The notes under the pieces were generated by a model. The model was not told the DNA's origin. It made no database searches and saw only the letters and a program-made list of their open reading frames with translations. This document shows positions 1-10,664 of a stretch of 64,000 nucleotides of DNA, piece after piece. This DNA is from Prionace glauca (taxonomy: Eukaryota; Chordata; Chondrichthyes; Carcharhiniformes; Carcharhinidae). A program made the translations under genes and the position numbers. Each line of letters opens with the position of its first letter. Position 1 is the first letter of the stretch. The stretch covers positions 50,672,119-50,736,118 of the forward strand of contig CM075760.1 in NCBI GenBank assembly GCA_037974335.1. Reading direction: 5' to 3'.

Positions 1-318
1 CAGAAACACCTCGTATTTTAAAACTACAGTCTGTCAGCAATAAGAACAAAATGTAATTTCCCTTTCAAATATCTGCTGCACCGACATGCTAACTTTAAGA
101 ATTCCTTGTACAAACGCATCGGTTCCATTCTTAATATCAACATTTATATTTATCAGCTCGACAAATATGTTCTGCTCTTTCGATTTCTTTTCACGAAGAA
201 GAAAATCGTTTTGCTTTCCAAATTAGCACCTAATCTGCCCCTCCACTCATAAGAGGACTCTGTTTCGCCTCGCACTCTATTTGCCTTTTTCCAACAGTTT
301 AGCTAAACTTTGGACGGA

Positions 319-390
319 GGCTCCAGCGAGAATCGAACTCGCGACCGCTGGTTTACAAGACCAGTGCTCTAACCACTGAGCTATGGAGCC
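319..390 (-). tRNA. tRNA-Thr(TGT)
   Basis: The reverse complement folds as a normal cloverleaf. The acceptor arms are GGCTCCA and TGGAGCC. The D arm has AGCTCAGTGGTTAGAGC. The anticodon stem CTGGT/ACCAG encloses the loop CTTGTAA, giving anticodon TGT, and the T arm has GTTCGATTC. It has no intron and no encoded CCA. It closely matches the vertebrate tRNA-Thr-TGT consensus as I remember it, and all stems pair, so it is probably functional. Confidence 0.93.
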
Positions 391-744
391 AAATGCTGTC
401 CGCCCACCCTGGTACTAGTAAGATTACCACTGGATTGAGGAGCAGGATGGGGTTTGTGGTGGGGGATTTTTGATGAATGTGGAAATTTCTGAGGTGGAGA
501 CCAGAAAGTTAAAAGACGCAACTTGAAAGTGACATGATTTGACATGTGTGCTGTGTGTGTATCTGACATGTATGTTGTGTATCTGGCATGTATGTTCTTC
601 AGAGTTTATCGTTAGTGTTACATCTCTGACTTCTCCAGCTCCGATGCCAGTTCATCCAGCTGGAAGATTTGGATGTTGTTCCCTTCACAGACTCTGTGAG
701 GCGGGTTTTCATTAAATGAAGAATTAACCAAAAAATGATTCACT

Positions 745-830
745 CCGTGACTGGGAATCGAAACCGCGTCACGGCGCCGATCCTGATCACTGGACCTTCA
801 GTGATGCTGATGTGGGAGATTTGTAATGAA
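745..830 (-). pseudogene. tRNA-like relic (Asp/Glu-like)
   Basis: The reverse complement holds an AGTGATCAGGATC D-arm-like stretch, a GACGCGG segment and a recognisable T arm (GGTTTCGATTCCC). A good acceptor stem and anticodon stem cannot be drawn. It is either a decayed tRNA or the head of an old SINE. Confidence 0.3.
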
Positions 831-904
831 TTGACCATCTCTGTATCCATTGCTTTATTTCCAATAATTTTCAACAAAAATAAGTTTCGATGAGAAATGA
901 CGGG

Positions 905-965
905 AGGTGAAAATGACAGGATTTGAACCTCAGTTAGAAAGTCCCAATCCATCCGCTGAGCAGGG
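905..965 (-). pseudogene. tRNA-like relic
   Basis: The reverse complement shows a B-box-like T arm (AGGTTCAAATCCTG) downstream of GGACTTTCTAA, which resembles an Arg-TCT anticodon arm. The variable and acceptor arms are damaged. It is probably a tRNA pseudogene or SINE head. Confidence 0.25.
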
Positions 966-1014
966 ATATCTCAATGTTGGCAATTCTGTCGCTTATATCG
1001 ACAAACAGCCATTC

Positions 1015-1165
1015 AGCCTGTGTTCCTGTCTGTCTTCTCGATCGGAGTAACTCCGTTTGATAAAGTGTCATCTGGACTCGAAACGTCCGCCCTTTTCACT
1101 CCTTACAGGTGCTGTAGACACTGGGAGATTTTGGAGCATTTCCTCTTTTCCCATCCGCAGTAATT
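1015..1165 (+). repeat. old SINE-like fragment
   Basis: This stretch contains the words GTCATCTGGACTCGAAACGT and CTTACAGGTGCTG...GACACTGGGAGATTTTGGAGCATTT. Related text recurs at 27170-27320 and 35545-35720 (ATCTGGACCCTAAACATCAG, CTGGACTCGAAACGCTAACA). The three copies are diverged members of one dispersed family. Confidence 0.55.
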
Positions 1166-1277
1166 TGCTTTTATCATTAAGGACATTTGATTGAGATTAC
1201 TTGAAGAAAGATGAAATGGGCAGAAATCATTGCTCTCTTAGATATCCGGGAGACGAAAGCTTCCTGCTTCCACGCCA

Positions 1278-1350
1278 GCTGAAATATCTCAGTTGGGAGA
1301 CTGTTAGACTGACCATCTAAAGGTCACTGGTTCAATCCCCGGTTTCGGCA
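1278..1350 (+). tRNA. tRNA-Phe-like gene with GAC anticodon (possible pseudogene)
   Basis: The body matches vertebrate tRNA-Phe: CTCAGTTGGGAGA D arm, TTAGACTGA...TCTAAAGGTC and TGGTTCAATC T arm, with a GCTGAAA/TTTCGGC acceptor stem. In place of loop CTGAAGA (anticodon GAA) it has CTGACCA, so the anticodon reads GAC (Val). The T stem ACTGG/CCCGG has mismatches. It is most likely a decaying tRNA-Phe copy; a recoded, active tRNA is less likely. Confidence 0.6.
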
Positions 1351-1624
1351 GGATCACCTTGCTGGTTTTCTGTGCCAATTGGTAGTGCATTTTGCCTCAC
1401 ACTGGCTCTGGAAAAAGGCAACGTTTAAGAGCACGGATGGGCGCCCACACCCATCCTGGACGGGACAGGTTAGTTCTGATTCCCGCTCCACAGATAGTGC
1501 CAAACGTACTGACATCACCCAGTATTTTCCGTTTTTATTTCAGATTTCGAAAGTCCGCAGTCGGCTACTTTATGTTTATGTTTGGAGCTGACAAGTGGCA
1601 AGTAACATTGGCGCCACACAGAAT

Positions 1625-2235
1625 GCTGAGACGCTTGGTGATGCTGTTGTCTGTGTGGTGTTGGAGGGGTGCGGGGGTGCTGCCGGGTGGAAGTGGTCTT
1701 GTCTTTGGAAGGTGCTGTCTAAGGTGCCTTTGGTGGATTCCTGCATCATGCAGACAAGTGGGGAACATTCTATCGCACTCCTGACTTGTGCCACGTCGAT
1801 GGTGGACTGTTCCACTGATTCATGGACTATTTCCTCGGGTGGATGTAGCTGTCACTCGGGGGCATAGCTATAAGGTTCATATAGGAGGATGTCCGAGGTA
1901 TGTTCTTTACTCAGAAAGTGGTTGATGTGTGAAATGGACTCACTGCTGTGACAGTGGAGTCGGACACTTTAGGAACTTTCAAGCGGTTATTGGGTCGGCA
2001 CATGGAGCACTCCAGAATGATAGGGAGTGGGATAGCTTGATCTTGATCTTGATCATGGGTTCGGACAAAGCTCAGCACAACATCGTGGGACGAATGACCT
2101 GTACTGTGATGTACTGTTCTATGTTCGATGTTTTTTTGGGAGTCAGGAGGTAAGTTACTCCTGTAGGATTCCCAGCCTCTGACCTGCTCTTTTAAAATGT
2201 GTGCTGAGTCAGAATAGGTCTATCTTCTTTCCTGC
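1625..2235 (-). repeat. old LINE 'K' fragment, interrupted by a CR1 3' end
   Basis: The plus-strand text TTTGGAAGGTGCTGTCTAAG...CACTCCTGACTTGTGCC and then GGGAGTCAGGAGGTAAGTTACTCC...CCTCTGACCTGCTCTT is the same element seen at 41190-42990. The copy is broken by a plus-strand CR1-type 3' end at about 1875-2135, so the latter is younger. Confidence 0.6.
1875..2135 (+). mobile_element. CR1-type LINE 3' end
   Basis: This is the C-terminal RT tail and 3'UTR of a CR1-type LINE, recognisable from TTCTTTACTCAGAAAGTGG...TTAGGAACTTTCAAGCG. It is followed by the short repeat TTGATCTTGATCTTGATC and by GTGATGTACTGTTCTATGTTC. It has no open frame of note. Confidence 0.7.
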
Positions 2236-2394
2236 TCTGTGTTGTCATGAATTTCCAGCACTTTTGTCTTTTCCGGAATGTATTTTGAGGCTGAAGTAAG
2301 AGCCAATGTCAGATGATTGTAAGATCTGTGTTCAGGTAATATTCAATAGTGGATTCACTGGCGGGAGGGGTGCGGTTTCAAACCATGTTGTTGA

Positions 2395-2466
2395 CGCTGG
2401 ATTGATAACGCTGAGAAGCAAATGACGCTTTGAGAAACAGGGTTCGAATTCCAACACAGCAGGTTA
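2395..2466 (+). pseudogene. tRNA-like relic (Leu/Ser type?)
   Basis: A T arm (CAGGGTTCGAATTCC) lies downstream of a degenerate anticodon region. The acceptor arms do not pair convincingly. Confidence 0.22.
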
Positions 2467-2622
2467 ACTCAATTCAAGGCAAAGTAGAATGACTGTGAGT
2501 GAGAATAGCAAATTTCAATTATGTAACATTTCCTCACTAAGTTGAATATGTTTTGACCATGTTTCCGCTAATTTTGAAGCTTCAGACGGATATGTAAATA
2601 GTGCTGCAGCTGTTTTTACCGC

Positions 2623-2695
2623 GGGCCAGTGGCGCAATGGATAACGCGTCTGACTACGGATCAGAAGATTCTAGGTTCGACTCCTGGCTGGCTCG
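2623..2695 (+). tRNA. tRNA-Arg(ACG)
   Basis: All parts of a vertebrate tRNA-Arg-ACG are present: acceptor GGGCCAG/CTGGCTC, D arm GGCGCAATGGATAACGC, anticodon arm TCTGACTACGGATCAGA with anticodon ACG (A34 to be deaminated to inosine), and T arm TAGGTTCGACTCCTG. It is 73 nt long with no intron and appears intact. Confidence 0.95.
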
Positions 2696-3306
2696 CTATG
2701 TTATTGCAACATTAGTTCTAAAACTCCATATCTGTGTTGATGAAAAATATATTTTCACTAAATTTAGACGAATTCAGGGAAATGTTGACCAAATGCAATC
2801 AGCTTCAATGAAGATACTTATCTTACCTACTTATTTTTCAAAAAACAATGGTGACTAAAAAAAACTGAAAAACTTTTCTTCTGAAAATTTTTTTTTTTTA
2901 AATGACAAATTTTCGTTAAAGTATTTGGGGAAAAAAAGATCAGCAAGTTTAAGCTACCTTTTAAAAAGTTGGAAATTTTTCGAAGAGAAACATGGAAACA
3001 TTACATTGTTCAGAATGGTGAAAATAATTTCTAAAAAAAGTTGATGAAATCGGTTGAAGAATTTCTTCTAAACATGTTTAATTTTAAGAAGCAAAATACA
3101 GAGTTTTTTAAAAAGTTGACAAATTTCAGTTAAAACAGATGGAGGAATTTCTTGGGAGTAAGTTTTATTCTGAAAAGTTCAAATTAGCCAGAAGTTTCTG
3201 GTTTGTGATGCTGGGATTGTTGTCCATTGGAGAGAAGGAGATTGAGGAGTGATTTAATCGAGGTGAACTAGATTAGGGCAAGTTTATAGGGGGAGCGGCA
3301 ATTTAT

Positions 3307-3326
3307 CTCTCTCTCTCTCTCTCTTT
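3307..3326 (+). repeat. (CT)n microsatellite
   Basis: Pure TCTCTC run. Confidence 0.9.
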
Positions 3327-3523
3327 ATTTCCCAACAGAGGAATTAAAGAGCAGCAAAAACACGAGAAGCACTGACATTGCAGACACCTGGCACCAGAGG
3401 ATGATCACACTGTGCATTGTCAGACCAATTGAACTGGCCGACAAATTGTCCTCTTGATTGGTGCTTTGTGATACATTTAAACAAAACACTCTTCTGCAAA
3501 TCAACCATCTGCATGTGAAAACA

Positions 3524-3595
3524 TGGTCCCACCGAGATTTGAACTCGGATCGCTGGATTCAGAGTCCAGAGTGCTCACCGTTACACCACGGAACC
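3524..3595 (-). tRNA. tRNA-Gln(CTG)
   Basis: The reverse complement starts GGTTCCGTGGTGTAACGGTG. It has anticodon arm CTGGACTCTGAATCCAG (anticodon CTG), T arm GAGTTCAAATCTC and a 3' arm ending GGGACC. The stems pair with one G-U. It is almost the same as the tRNA-Gln(TTG) at 28599 apart from the anticodon. Confidence 0.95.
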
Positions 3596-4265
3596 ACACA
3601 CGCGCGCCGAAAATCCTCATTCAATATTTCTGCCACCTTGAATAGCACAGAGAAATGTAAATCCCGTTGAGCAATCCCCTCAATGGCCAACACCCATTCA
3701 TACTCGCATTGCCCTTACTGGTTCCTACTATAAAAATGCTGGAAAATCTCAACATCTTTAACGAGAATCAATAAATAGTATTACAAAACTGAAACATTCG
3801 TTCTCCTGATCCGGGAATCTGAAACACGGGGACACAATCTCAGGATAAGGCGCTGATGATTTAGGACAGCAATGAGGAGAAATTGCTTGACTCAAAGACT
3901 CGTGAATCTTCCGAATTCTCTACTCCAGAAGGTTCCGATGTTCCATCATTGAACACATTTCAGTTTGGGTTAGACAGATTTATGATCTATCCAGGAATGA
4001 GTGGAAGCAGGAATATGGAATTGAAACAAATGCTTAGCCACAAGATCATGTTTCAATTGTATTTCTTTAATAGTATAATGGAAGCATATATATAATGTTA
4101 TATGTAATATGTTTGAAGTCAGTTGTCATTAAATAATTTTGGTAACTCCACATAACAGTACAGCCGGGAACAATTGAGAACTATTTTTTATTGGCACCCA
4201 CGGACACTTTGCAAACAGACAAGTGTTTGCCGATGAATGCTGATGGAGAGAAAATAATGAAATTC

Positions 4266-4339
4266 CGTCCCTCGGTGGTCTCGAACCACCAATCTTTCAG
4301 TTAATAGCCGAACGCGCTGACCAATTGCGCCGCAGAGAC
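4266..4339 (-). tRNA. tRNA-Asn(ATT)
   Basis: The reverse complement is a tRNA-Asn body: GTCTCTGCGGCGCAATTGGTCAGCGCG, T arm GGTGGTTCGAGACCACC and 3' arm GAGGGAC plus discriminator G. The anticodon loop is CTATTAA, so the anticodon is ATT instead of the usual GTT. The last acceptor pair (position 7) is mismatched. It is either a genuine minor Asn-ATT gene or a recent pseudogene. Confidence 0.85.
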
Positions 4340-4361
4340 TAAGGCAATCACCGTTAAATAC

Positions 4362-4690
4362 TCCTAATTTTCAGGGGAACTGCTAATTGAGAGGGGGCAC
4401 TACTAATTGACAGCGGGCACTCGTAATTGACAGGGGACACTCCTAATTGACAGGGACACTAATATATGACAGGGACATTCTTAATGTACAAGGGTCACTC
4501 CTAATTGACAGGGACACGAATATATGACTGGGACATTCCTAATTGATAGGGATACTCCTAATTGACAGAGGTCACTCCTAATTTTCAAGGGCTTTCCTAA
4601 TTGAAAGGGGCAGTCCGAATTGACAGGGGGTACTTTTAATTGGCAGGGGACACTCCGTATTGACAGGGACACCCCAATTGTCAGGGGATC
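4362..4690 (+). repeat. minisatellite, about 18-20 bp unit
   Basis: There are about 15 head-to-tail copies of a unit close to CTCCTAATTGACAGGGGACA. Copies vary in length and in the GGGG/GGG run. The array starts 20 bases beyond the tRNA-Asn gene and ends where the old LINE at 4735 begins. Confidence 0.9.
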
Positions 4691-4734
4691 TGATTTTATC
4701 TTTCCCAATGTTGACTGGGACTCACTTAGCGTTA

Positions 4735-6905
4735 GTGGATGGACAGTTTGTAAGGAACATTCAGGAGGGCTTCCTGAAACAGCATGTACATAGTCCAACT
4801 AGGGGAGGGGCTGAACTGTACCTGGTGTTGGGGAACGAAGCCAGCCAAGTGGTTGGTGATTCAGTAGGGGACCAGTTCGGGATCAGTGACCATAATTCAG
4901 TAAGCTTTAAAGTATTGATGGATAAAGTATAGTCTTCAAGTTAAGGTGCTAAACTGGGGGAAGGCTAATTACAACAATACAATGCAGGAACAGAAGAATA
5001 TAGATATGAGGGGGGTGTGGTATTTGTTTGAGGGCAAATCAACATCTGACATCTGGATGACTTTCAAGTGTAAGTTGATAGGGGTTCAGGACCAGCACGT
5101 TCCTATAAGGATGAAGGATAAGTATGACAAGTTTTGGGAATCTTGGATAACGAAAAACATTGTGAGCCTCATCAAAGAGAAAGGAGAAGCATTTGTCAAA
5201 ACTAGGAGGTTGGGAATGCACGAAGCAAGTCTGGAACACAAGGAAAGAAGAAAGAAACTTAAACAAGGAGTAAGGAGGGCCAGAAGGGGACATGGAAAAA
5301 CATTGGCCAGCAGGATTAAGTAAATATATATAGCAAGAGGGTAGCCAAGGAGAGGGTTGCCGGACTCAGAGACAAGGAGGGAATCTATGCCAGGCGAAAT
5401 GGGCAATGTATTAAATGAGTACTTTGCATCAGTATTCAACAAAGTGAAGGACTTGGTGGATGCTGGGGCCTTGAGAGAAATCTTTGTATCCACAATGGCT
5501 ACAGGGAGGTCCCAGTGGATTGGAGAATAACCCACATTGTTTCTTTATTTAAAAATGGTACCAAGAATAATCCAGGTAATTACAGACCTGTGAATCTTAC
5601 ACCAGTGGTAGGGACATTATTGGAGGGGATTATTCAAGACAGGCTTTATTCTCACTTGGAAATAAGTGGATGTATTAGTGAGAGGCAACATGATTTTGTG
5701 AAGGGAAGTTCGTGCCTCAAGTACTTGATTGAGTTTTACGAGGAAATGACTAAGATGATTGATGAGGGTAGGACAGTGCTTGTTGTTTACATGGACTTCA
5801 GTAAGGCCTTTGACAAGGTCCGTCATAGCAGACTGGTGCAGAAGGTGAAGTTGGATGGGATCAGAGGCAAGCTGGCAAGGTGGATATAAAACCGACTCAG
5901 TCAAAAAAGACAAAGCATGGCAGTGTGTTTCTGAATGGAGAGCTGTGACAAGTGGTGCTCCTCAGGGGTCAGTGCTGGGATTTGATATGATTTGGAAGAA
6001 AATGTAACCGAATTTATTAGTAAGTTTGCAGACAATACAAAGGTTGGTAGATTTGTGGATAGCAATGAGGGCCATCAAGAGATACAGTAGGATATAGATC
6101 AGTTGGAGACTTGGATGGAGTGATGGCAGATGGAGTTTAATCGAGACAAATGTGACGTAATACATTTTGGAAGGTCTAAAACAGATAGGAAATGCACAGT
6201 AAAAGACAGAAGTTTTAACCAGAGAGATGTGGGTGTACAGATACACGGCTCGTTGCGTTGGAGAAGGTAGTCAAGAAGGCAAACGGCATGCTTGCCTTCC
6301 TCAGCCGTGGTATTGAATTTTAAAAAATTGGAAAGTCATATTGCAGTTTAATAGAAACTTAGTTAGGCCGCACTTGGAATATAAGGTTCAATTCTGGTCG
6401 CCAGACGCCTGTGGAGGCTTCGGAGAGGGTACAAAAAAAGATTTACCAGGATGTTGCCTGGTATGGAGGGCATTAGGTATGAGGAGAGGTTGGAGACACT
6501 TGCTTTGTTCTCACTGGAGTGACGGAGGTTCAGGGGACACCTGATAGGAGTCCACATGATTATAAGAGGCATGGTTAGAGTGGATAGTCAGAAGCTATTT
6601 TTCCAGGGTTGAAGTGTCAATTACTAGGTTTAAAGTGCGAGGGGCAAGTTTAAAAAGAGTTATACGAAGCATATTGTGTACACAGAGGGTGGTGGGTGCC
6701 TGGAACTCGTTGCTAAGGGAGGTAGTGGGAGCGGATACGGTAGTGATATTTAAGGGGCGTCTTGGCAAGGACATGAATGAGATGGGAATGGAGGGATATG
6801 ATCCCCGGAAGTGTATGGAGTTGTCGTTGAGTCAGGCAGCATGGTCAGTGCAGGCTTGGAGGGCTAAAGGGCCTGTTCCTGTGCTGTAATTTTCTTTATT
6901 CTTTG
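4735..6905 (+). mobile_element. old CR1-type LINE (family H), degenerate
   Basis: Translated pieces in order show the EN end (PTRGGAELYLVLGNEASQV, SDHNSV), the linker, RT (NNPGNYRPVNLTPVVGTLLE, VVYMDFSKAFDKVRH), the thumb region and a 3' end GGGCTAAAGGGCCTGTTCCTGTGCTGTAATTTTCTTT. Several frameshifts and stops separate the open pieces (4660-4932, 4946-5323, 5515-5889, 6614-6889), so it is inactive. The same 3' end recurs at 38900 and 42600. Confidence 0.85.
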
Positions 6906-7738
6906 TTCTAATATCTGCTTCCCCATAATCTCTTCCACATTCACAGGTCATCTCTCTCTCTCTCTGTATATCTCTCCTCCCGCCCTCCCCCTGCCTCTCT
7001 TTTTCTTTCTGTCTCTCAGCGTCTCAAGACATTTCTCTCCCAGTATAAAGTTATGTATCAGATGGTGGGGGGAGGGGGGGTGCAGTATCAATTGGTGCCC
7101 GTGCATTACTTGTCACAGTTAAATCTGCATATTTTCTGCTCTAAGAGATGATGTGTGTGTATCAGAGTCTGAATTTTCTGAACCTTCCCATTGTTTCCAA
7201 ATGCTCTCTCCATTTTCTCAGTTTGAGGATATTCATTACATTCAGGGGGAAAAATAATTTTCCTTGCAGGTTAAATAGTTCCAGGATATTGATTAACAGA
7301 ATTTTGCAATTTATGTTAATCGAGAAAAAAAACAACTGAATGTCCACATGTAAATATCACACACACAGACACGATAATAATTGGAACTCAGTTACTGAAA
7401 TGTGACAGTCCAGTGACAGATATCATTGAAACAATCTGAGATCTGGAGCTGGGACTGATGGTTTTTGAATGGACTGCGTATTTCCACTTGTTATTAGCTG
7501 ATAAATGTGAGCGACATTATCCAGTATTTGGTAAGAAACAACTCCATCTAAAAGTATATATTTTCCCCATCACTGAACTCAATGTTGTCATCTGATACAA
7601 AAAAAACATGTTGCTACATCAATGTCCCTGCGGTGATTCCACAGTGTGTAAATTAAAGACTTTGGGAATATATAATCTCCGAGTTTAAAACAGAGAGACT
7701 GTCAGCAACAAAAAGGGGCTCATCACCTCACACTGAAA

Positions 7739-7795
7739 ATGCTGGTTTCATTTGAAGTGGTTGAGAAAATATTCTACCCAATCATCGCCATCCTG
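7739..7795 (+). CDS. candidate first coding exon of a GPR139-like GPCR
   Basis: An ATG opens 19 codons ending in YPIIAIL, followed directly by a consensus donor (CTG, then GTAAGT). Fish GPR139-like receptors have a short first coding exon that ends inside TM1 with a similar YPIxAI sequence, so this is probably such an exon. The next receptor exon on this strand starts at 21632 and needs phase 1, while this exon ends in phase 0. It therefore may belong to a different or lost receptor copy. Inference from motif and donor only. Confidence 0.4.
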
Positions 7796-8914
7796 GTAAG
7801 TGACTCTAACAACTGAGGTTGTGTAAATCTGTGTGTGAGCCGCTTTCTGATTTTAAACTTTGACTGGAAATGTTCCATGTTTATCTCATTGTCACTGATG
7901 GACAGGCACCGGGTAAATAATATCAACTTAAATCAAATGACTTGAAATATCTTTGTGGTTTTAATCCCTTTCCATCAACTGACAAAACGCTGCATGTAAT
8001 TTATAGTCTCAGTGATTAATGAAGTTATTGTGTTTAGTGGAATCTTGTGTATTGTCAGATTTGTCTGTAGTGACCAGAGACCGTTTGGTGGGAGTGAGAA
8101 TAGAATTACCCTTTGACTGTGGATCAATAACCAGAGTGGAATATCAGGCACAAGTTAACAAGCATTGCATGATCTATTTGTCAATGTAGATTTGCACTCA
8201 TGTGTTTTTACTACACCAGAGTGGAATATCTGATTTAAGTATTGATCTATTCTTGGCACTATCTATCTGTGTAGAATTGTATTTTGTTTGGCAAAAAAAA
8301 AATACTGGAATAAAATAAGTTGGTTCAACTTCAATTAGATATACATTTATTGGAGCAGTGAGATATCCATTCCATGGACCTGTCCCAGTCTTTAATCTTT
8401 GGAATAGCTTGGAAATAGGAAGAGATTGATTTGTTTTAATGATGTTTGGTGGTCAGTGCGCGATGTGAAATGTCTGCATAGCCAAGTTGTGTATTGAAAA
8501 GAAACAGATGTCAGCTAGTTCCTGATAATTGAACTACCCAATAACAAAGGTGCAGTTTTCTGTGATTTGTATTTCAAAAATGTTGCGATTTGTTCACATT
8601 TCTATTAGATTACAAATGAACTCCATTCTTCCATGTTGTTATGCGTCTGTCTAAACGGTGTTGTTGTTTCAAGCACTTTGTCAATCTGACCTCCTGAACC
8701 CCTACGCTCCAAGAAAGCATTCAGACACTTGATTTCTATAGAATGATTGGTATATTGTTCTGATCAGACTGCAGAACCTGACACTCAGCTGTGGTGACAT
8801 TAATTTCTAATTAGGATAACCAATTTGCAAGTCTATAATTTATTGTTAATGTGTTATTGTGTTTAGTTGCATTCTTCCACTCTGGTCATTCTCATTTTCA
8901 GTTTTGGAAGTTTA

Positions 8915-9195
8915 GTAAATTTTGAAATTGTTATTTTGATTTCCGATTCCATATTGTTAATTTAAATGGTGAAGGACAGTGATCCCAGCGCTATCCTTGT
9001 GGAAGACCACTTCCCACAATCCAACAATCAAGGAAAATCCTTTTATCTCTGGCTCCCTGTGTTTGTAATCAGTTTCTATCCATTCTGCTGCTTGTCCTCT
9101 AGCTCCACAAACTCTGAGATTACTCAAGTATGTTAAATCTTAATTCATTGAAGACATTTAAAAGCTTAATCTGTCGGACATATTTATCTCCTCAA
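8915..9195 (-). mobile_element. old LINE RT fragment
   Basis: The plus-strand text AAATGGTGAAGGACAGTGATCC and GTGGAAGACCACTTCCCAC is the reverse complement of the CR1/L2-type GVPQGSVLGP and FADD region, strongly decayed. No open frame remains. Confidence 0.55.
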
Positions 9196-9479
9196 TCATT
9201 CCTGATAATTGCTAAATGACTCATTGGCTCTGTCAAGAATGTTTATTTCGGAATATGCACTGACTGTTCTTTATAATAGTCTGTGTTACATGATTATTTT
9301 TTACTTTTTTGCACTGCAGGACCTCAGTGTTTCTGCAGTGAAGAGAGGCTGGTTAAACTGGGGTTGATTTCCACAGAAAGGTGAACGCGGAGATTTGAAG
9401 GAATTGAGGTGTACAAAATGTCACTGTTAATGTAAGACTTACTTGTGGCTAATAAAGACACATTTAAAACTTTTTATAG

Positions 9480-9760
9480 CTTGCAGTTCACGGGTAAACC
9501 TTTTAAAACTCAACTGAGGTGAAAACTCTTCATTCACAGGGTGGTGAATGTGTGGGACTCGCCACCTCAGAATGCAGTTAAGGCAAACGTGCGTCATTTC
9601 AAGAAGAAATAAGGTATAGCTCAAGAGGCTAAAAGGATTAAAGGATAAGAAGGAAAGGGAGGGGGGAATGAAGATATAAATTCGATGATCAGCCACGATA
9701 AAATGAGTGGCGGAGCAGACTCCTACTCATGCTGCTACTTTCTATGTTTTATGACTGGGG
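9480..9760 (+). mobile_element. old CR1-type LINE 3' end (family F)
   Basis: The end of the RT ORF (GGTGGTGAATGTGTGGGACTC) runs into a 3'UTR with ATGAGTGGCGGAGCAGACTC and a TTTCTATGTTTTATGAC tail. It is the same family as 24780, 31500, 34050, 51135 and 54920. Confidence 0.65.
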
Positions 9761-9869
9761 AGCGGGAACTAAGCTGATACAACACAGCAGAGGACCCCCA
9801 AACCACGACCTATATCTCTCCTAGCGACTCTTTCTCTTCTAATTTCTCCCTGCCCCTCTGGCTTCGCTC

Positions 9870-9873
9870 CTCC

Positions 9874-9906
<33 letters not shown>

Positions 9907-9950
9907 GCTCTCTTTCTGTCGCTCTTTTACACTCCTCATGTTTTCTATCT
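9870..9950 (+). repeat. CT-rich microsatellite
   Basis: Mostly CTCTCT with interruptions. A matching GA tract lies at 10408-10442. Confidence 0.85.
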
Positions 9951-10664
9951 CTCTCCCTCACTGTAACATAACCGAACGAGAACGTTGGGTGAGAGAATTG
10001 GAAAACTGCCCATTGCACCATAAATGAAATTAATTAATTTAGCTGTTGCAGGTTTATTTAACCATTGGTCTCATCCAATTAAACGTATAACCTGTTCGGC
10101 ATGAAGAGAATGGAAAAGACATCCTGAGGTCCCTGTGATTGGGCCTTGAATTGAGGCCAGACACAGAGGATGCATTAAAGTTTGGAGACAAAGGTTTAAT
10201 TCCCGCCCTATTGAAACAGAATGTACTTTCCAGCCTTAAACATTCTACACACGGCTGGAAGGGACGACAGGGAAAGAGAGCCACTGCTCCCCACCCCCTG
10301 TGCCTTCTGAACACCAGTCATATATACCACAGAAATAAAACGACAACGCACATTGGGATTTTGTTTTACATTAATACAAAATACAGCATTAAAATAGTTA
10401 GGTGCAGAGAGAGAGAGAGAGAGGTAGAGAGAGGGAGAGAGAAGCCATAGTGACAGAGGACGATATATTGAACCCAATCCCAAACCACCTTCCCTACACA
10501 AGAAAACATTCAAATCCCACCACTCTGTCTAAAAAAACGCAAACAGGACACAGGGATTGGGCAGTGCATAGAACATAGAACATTACATAGAACATTACAG
10601 CGCAGAACAGGCCCTTCGGCCCACGATGTTGCGCCGACCAGTTACAAAACAATGACCCACTAGC

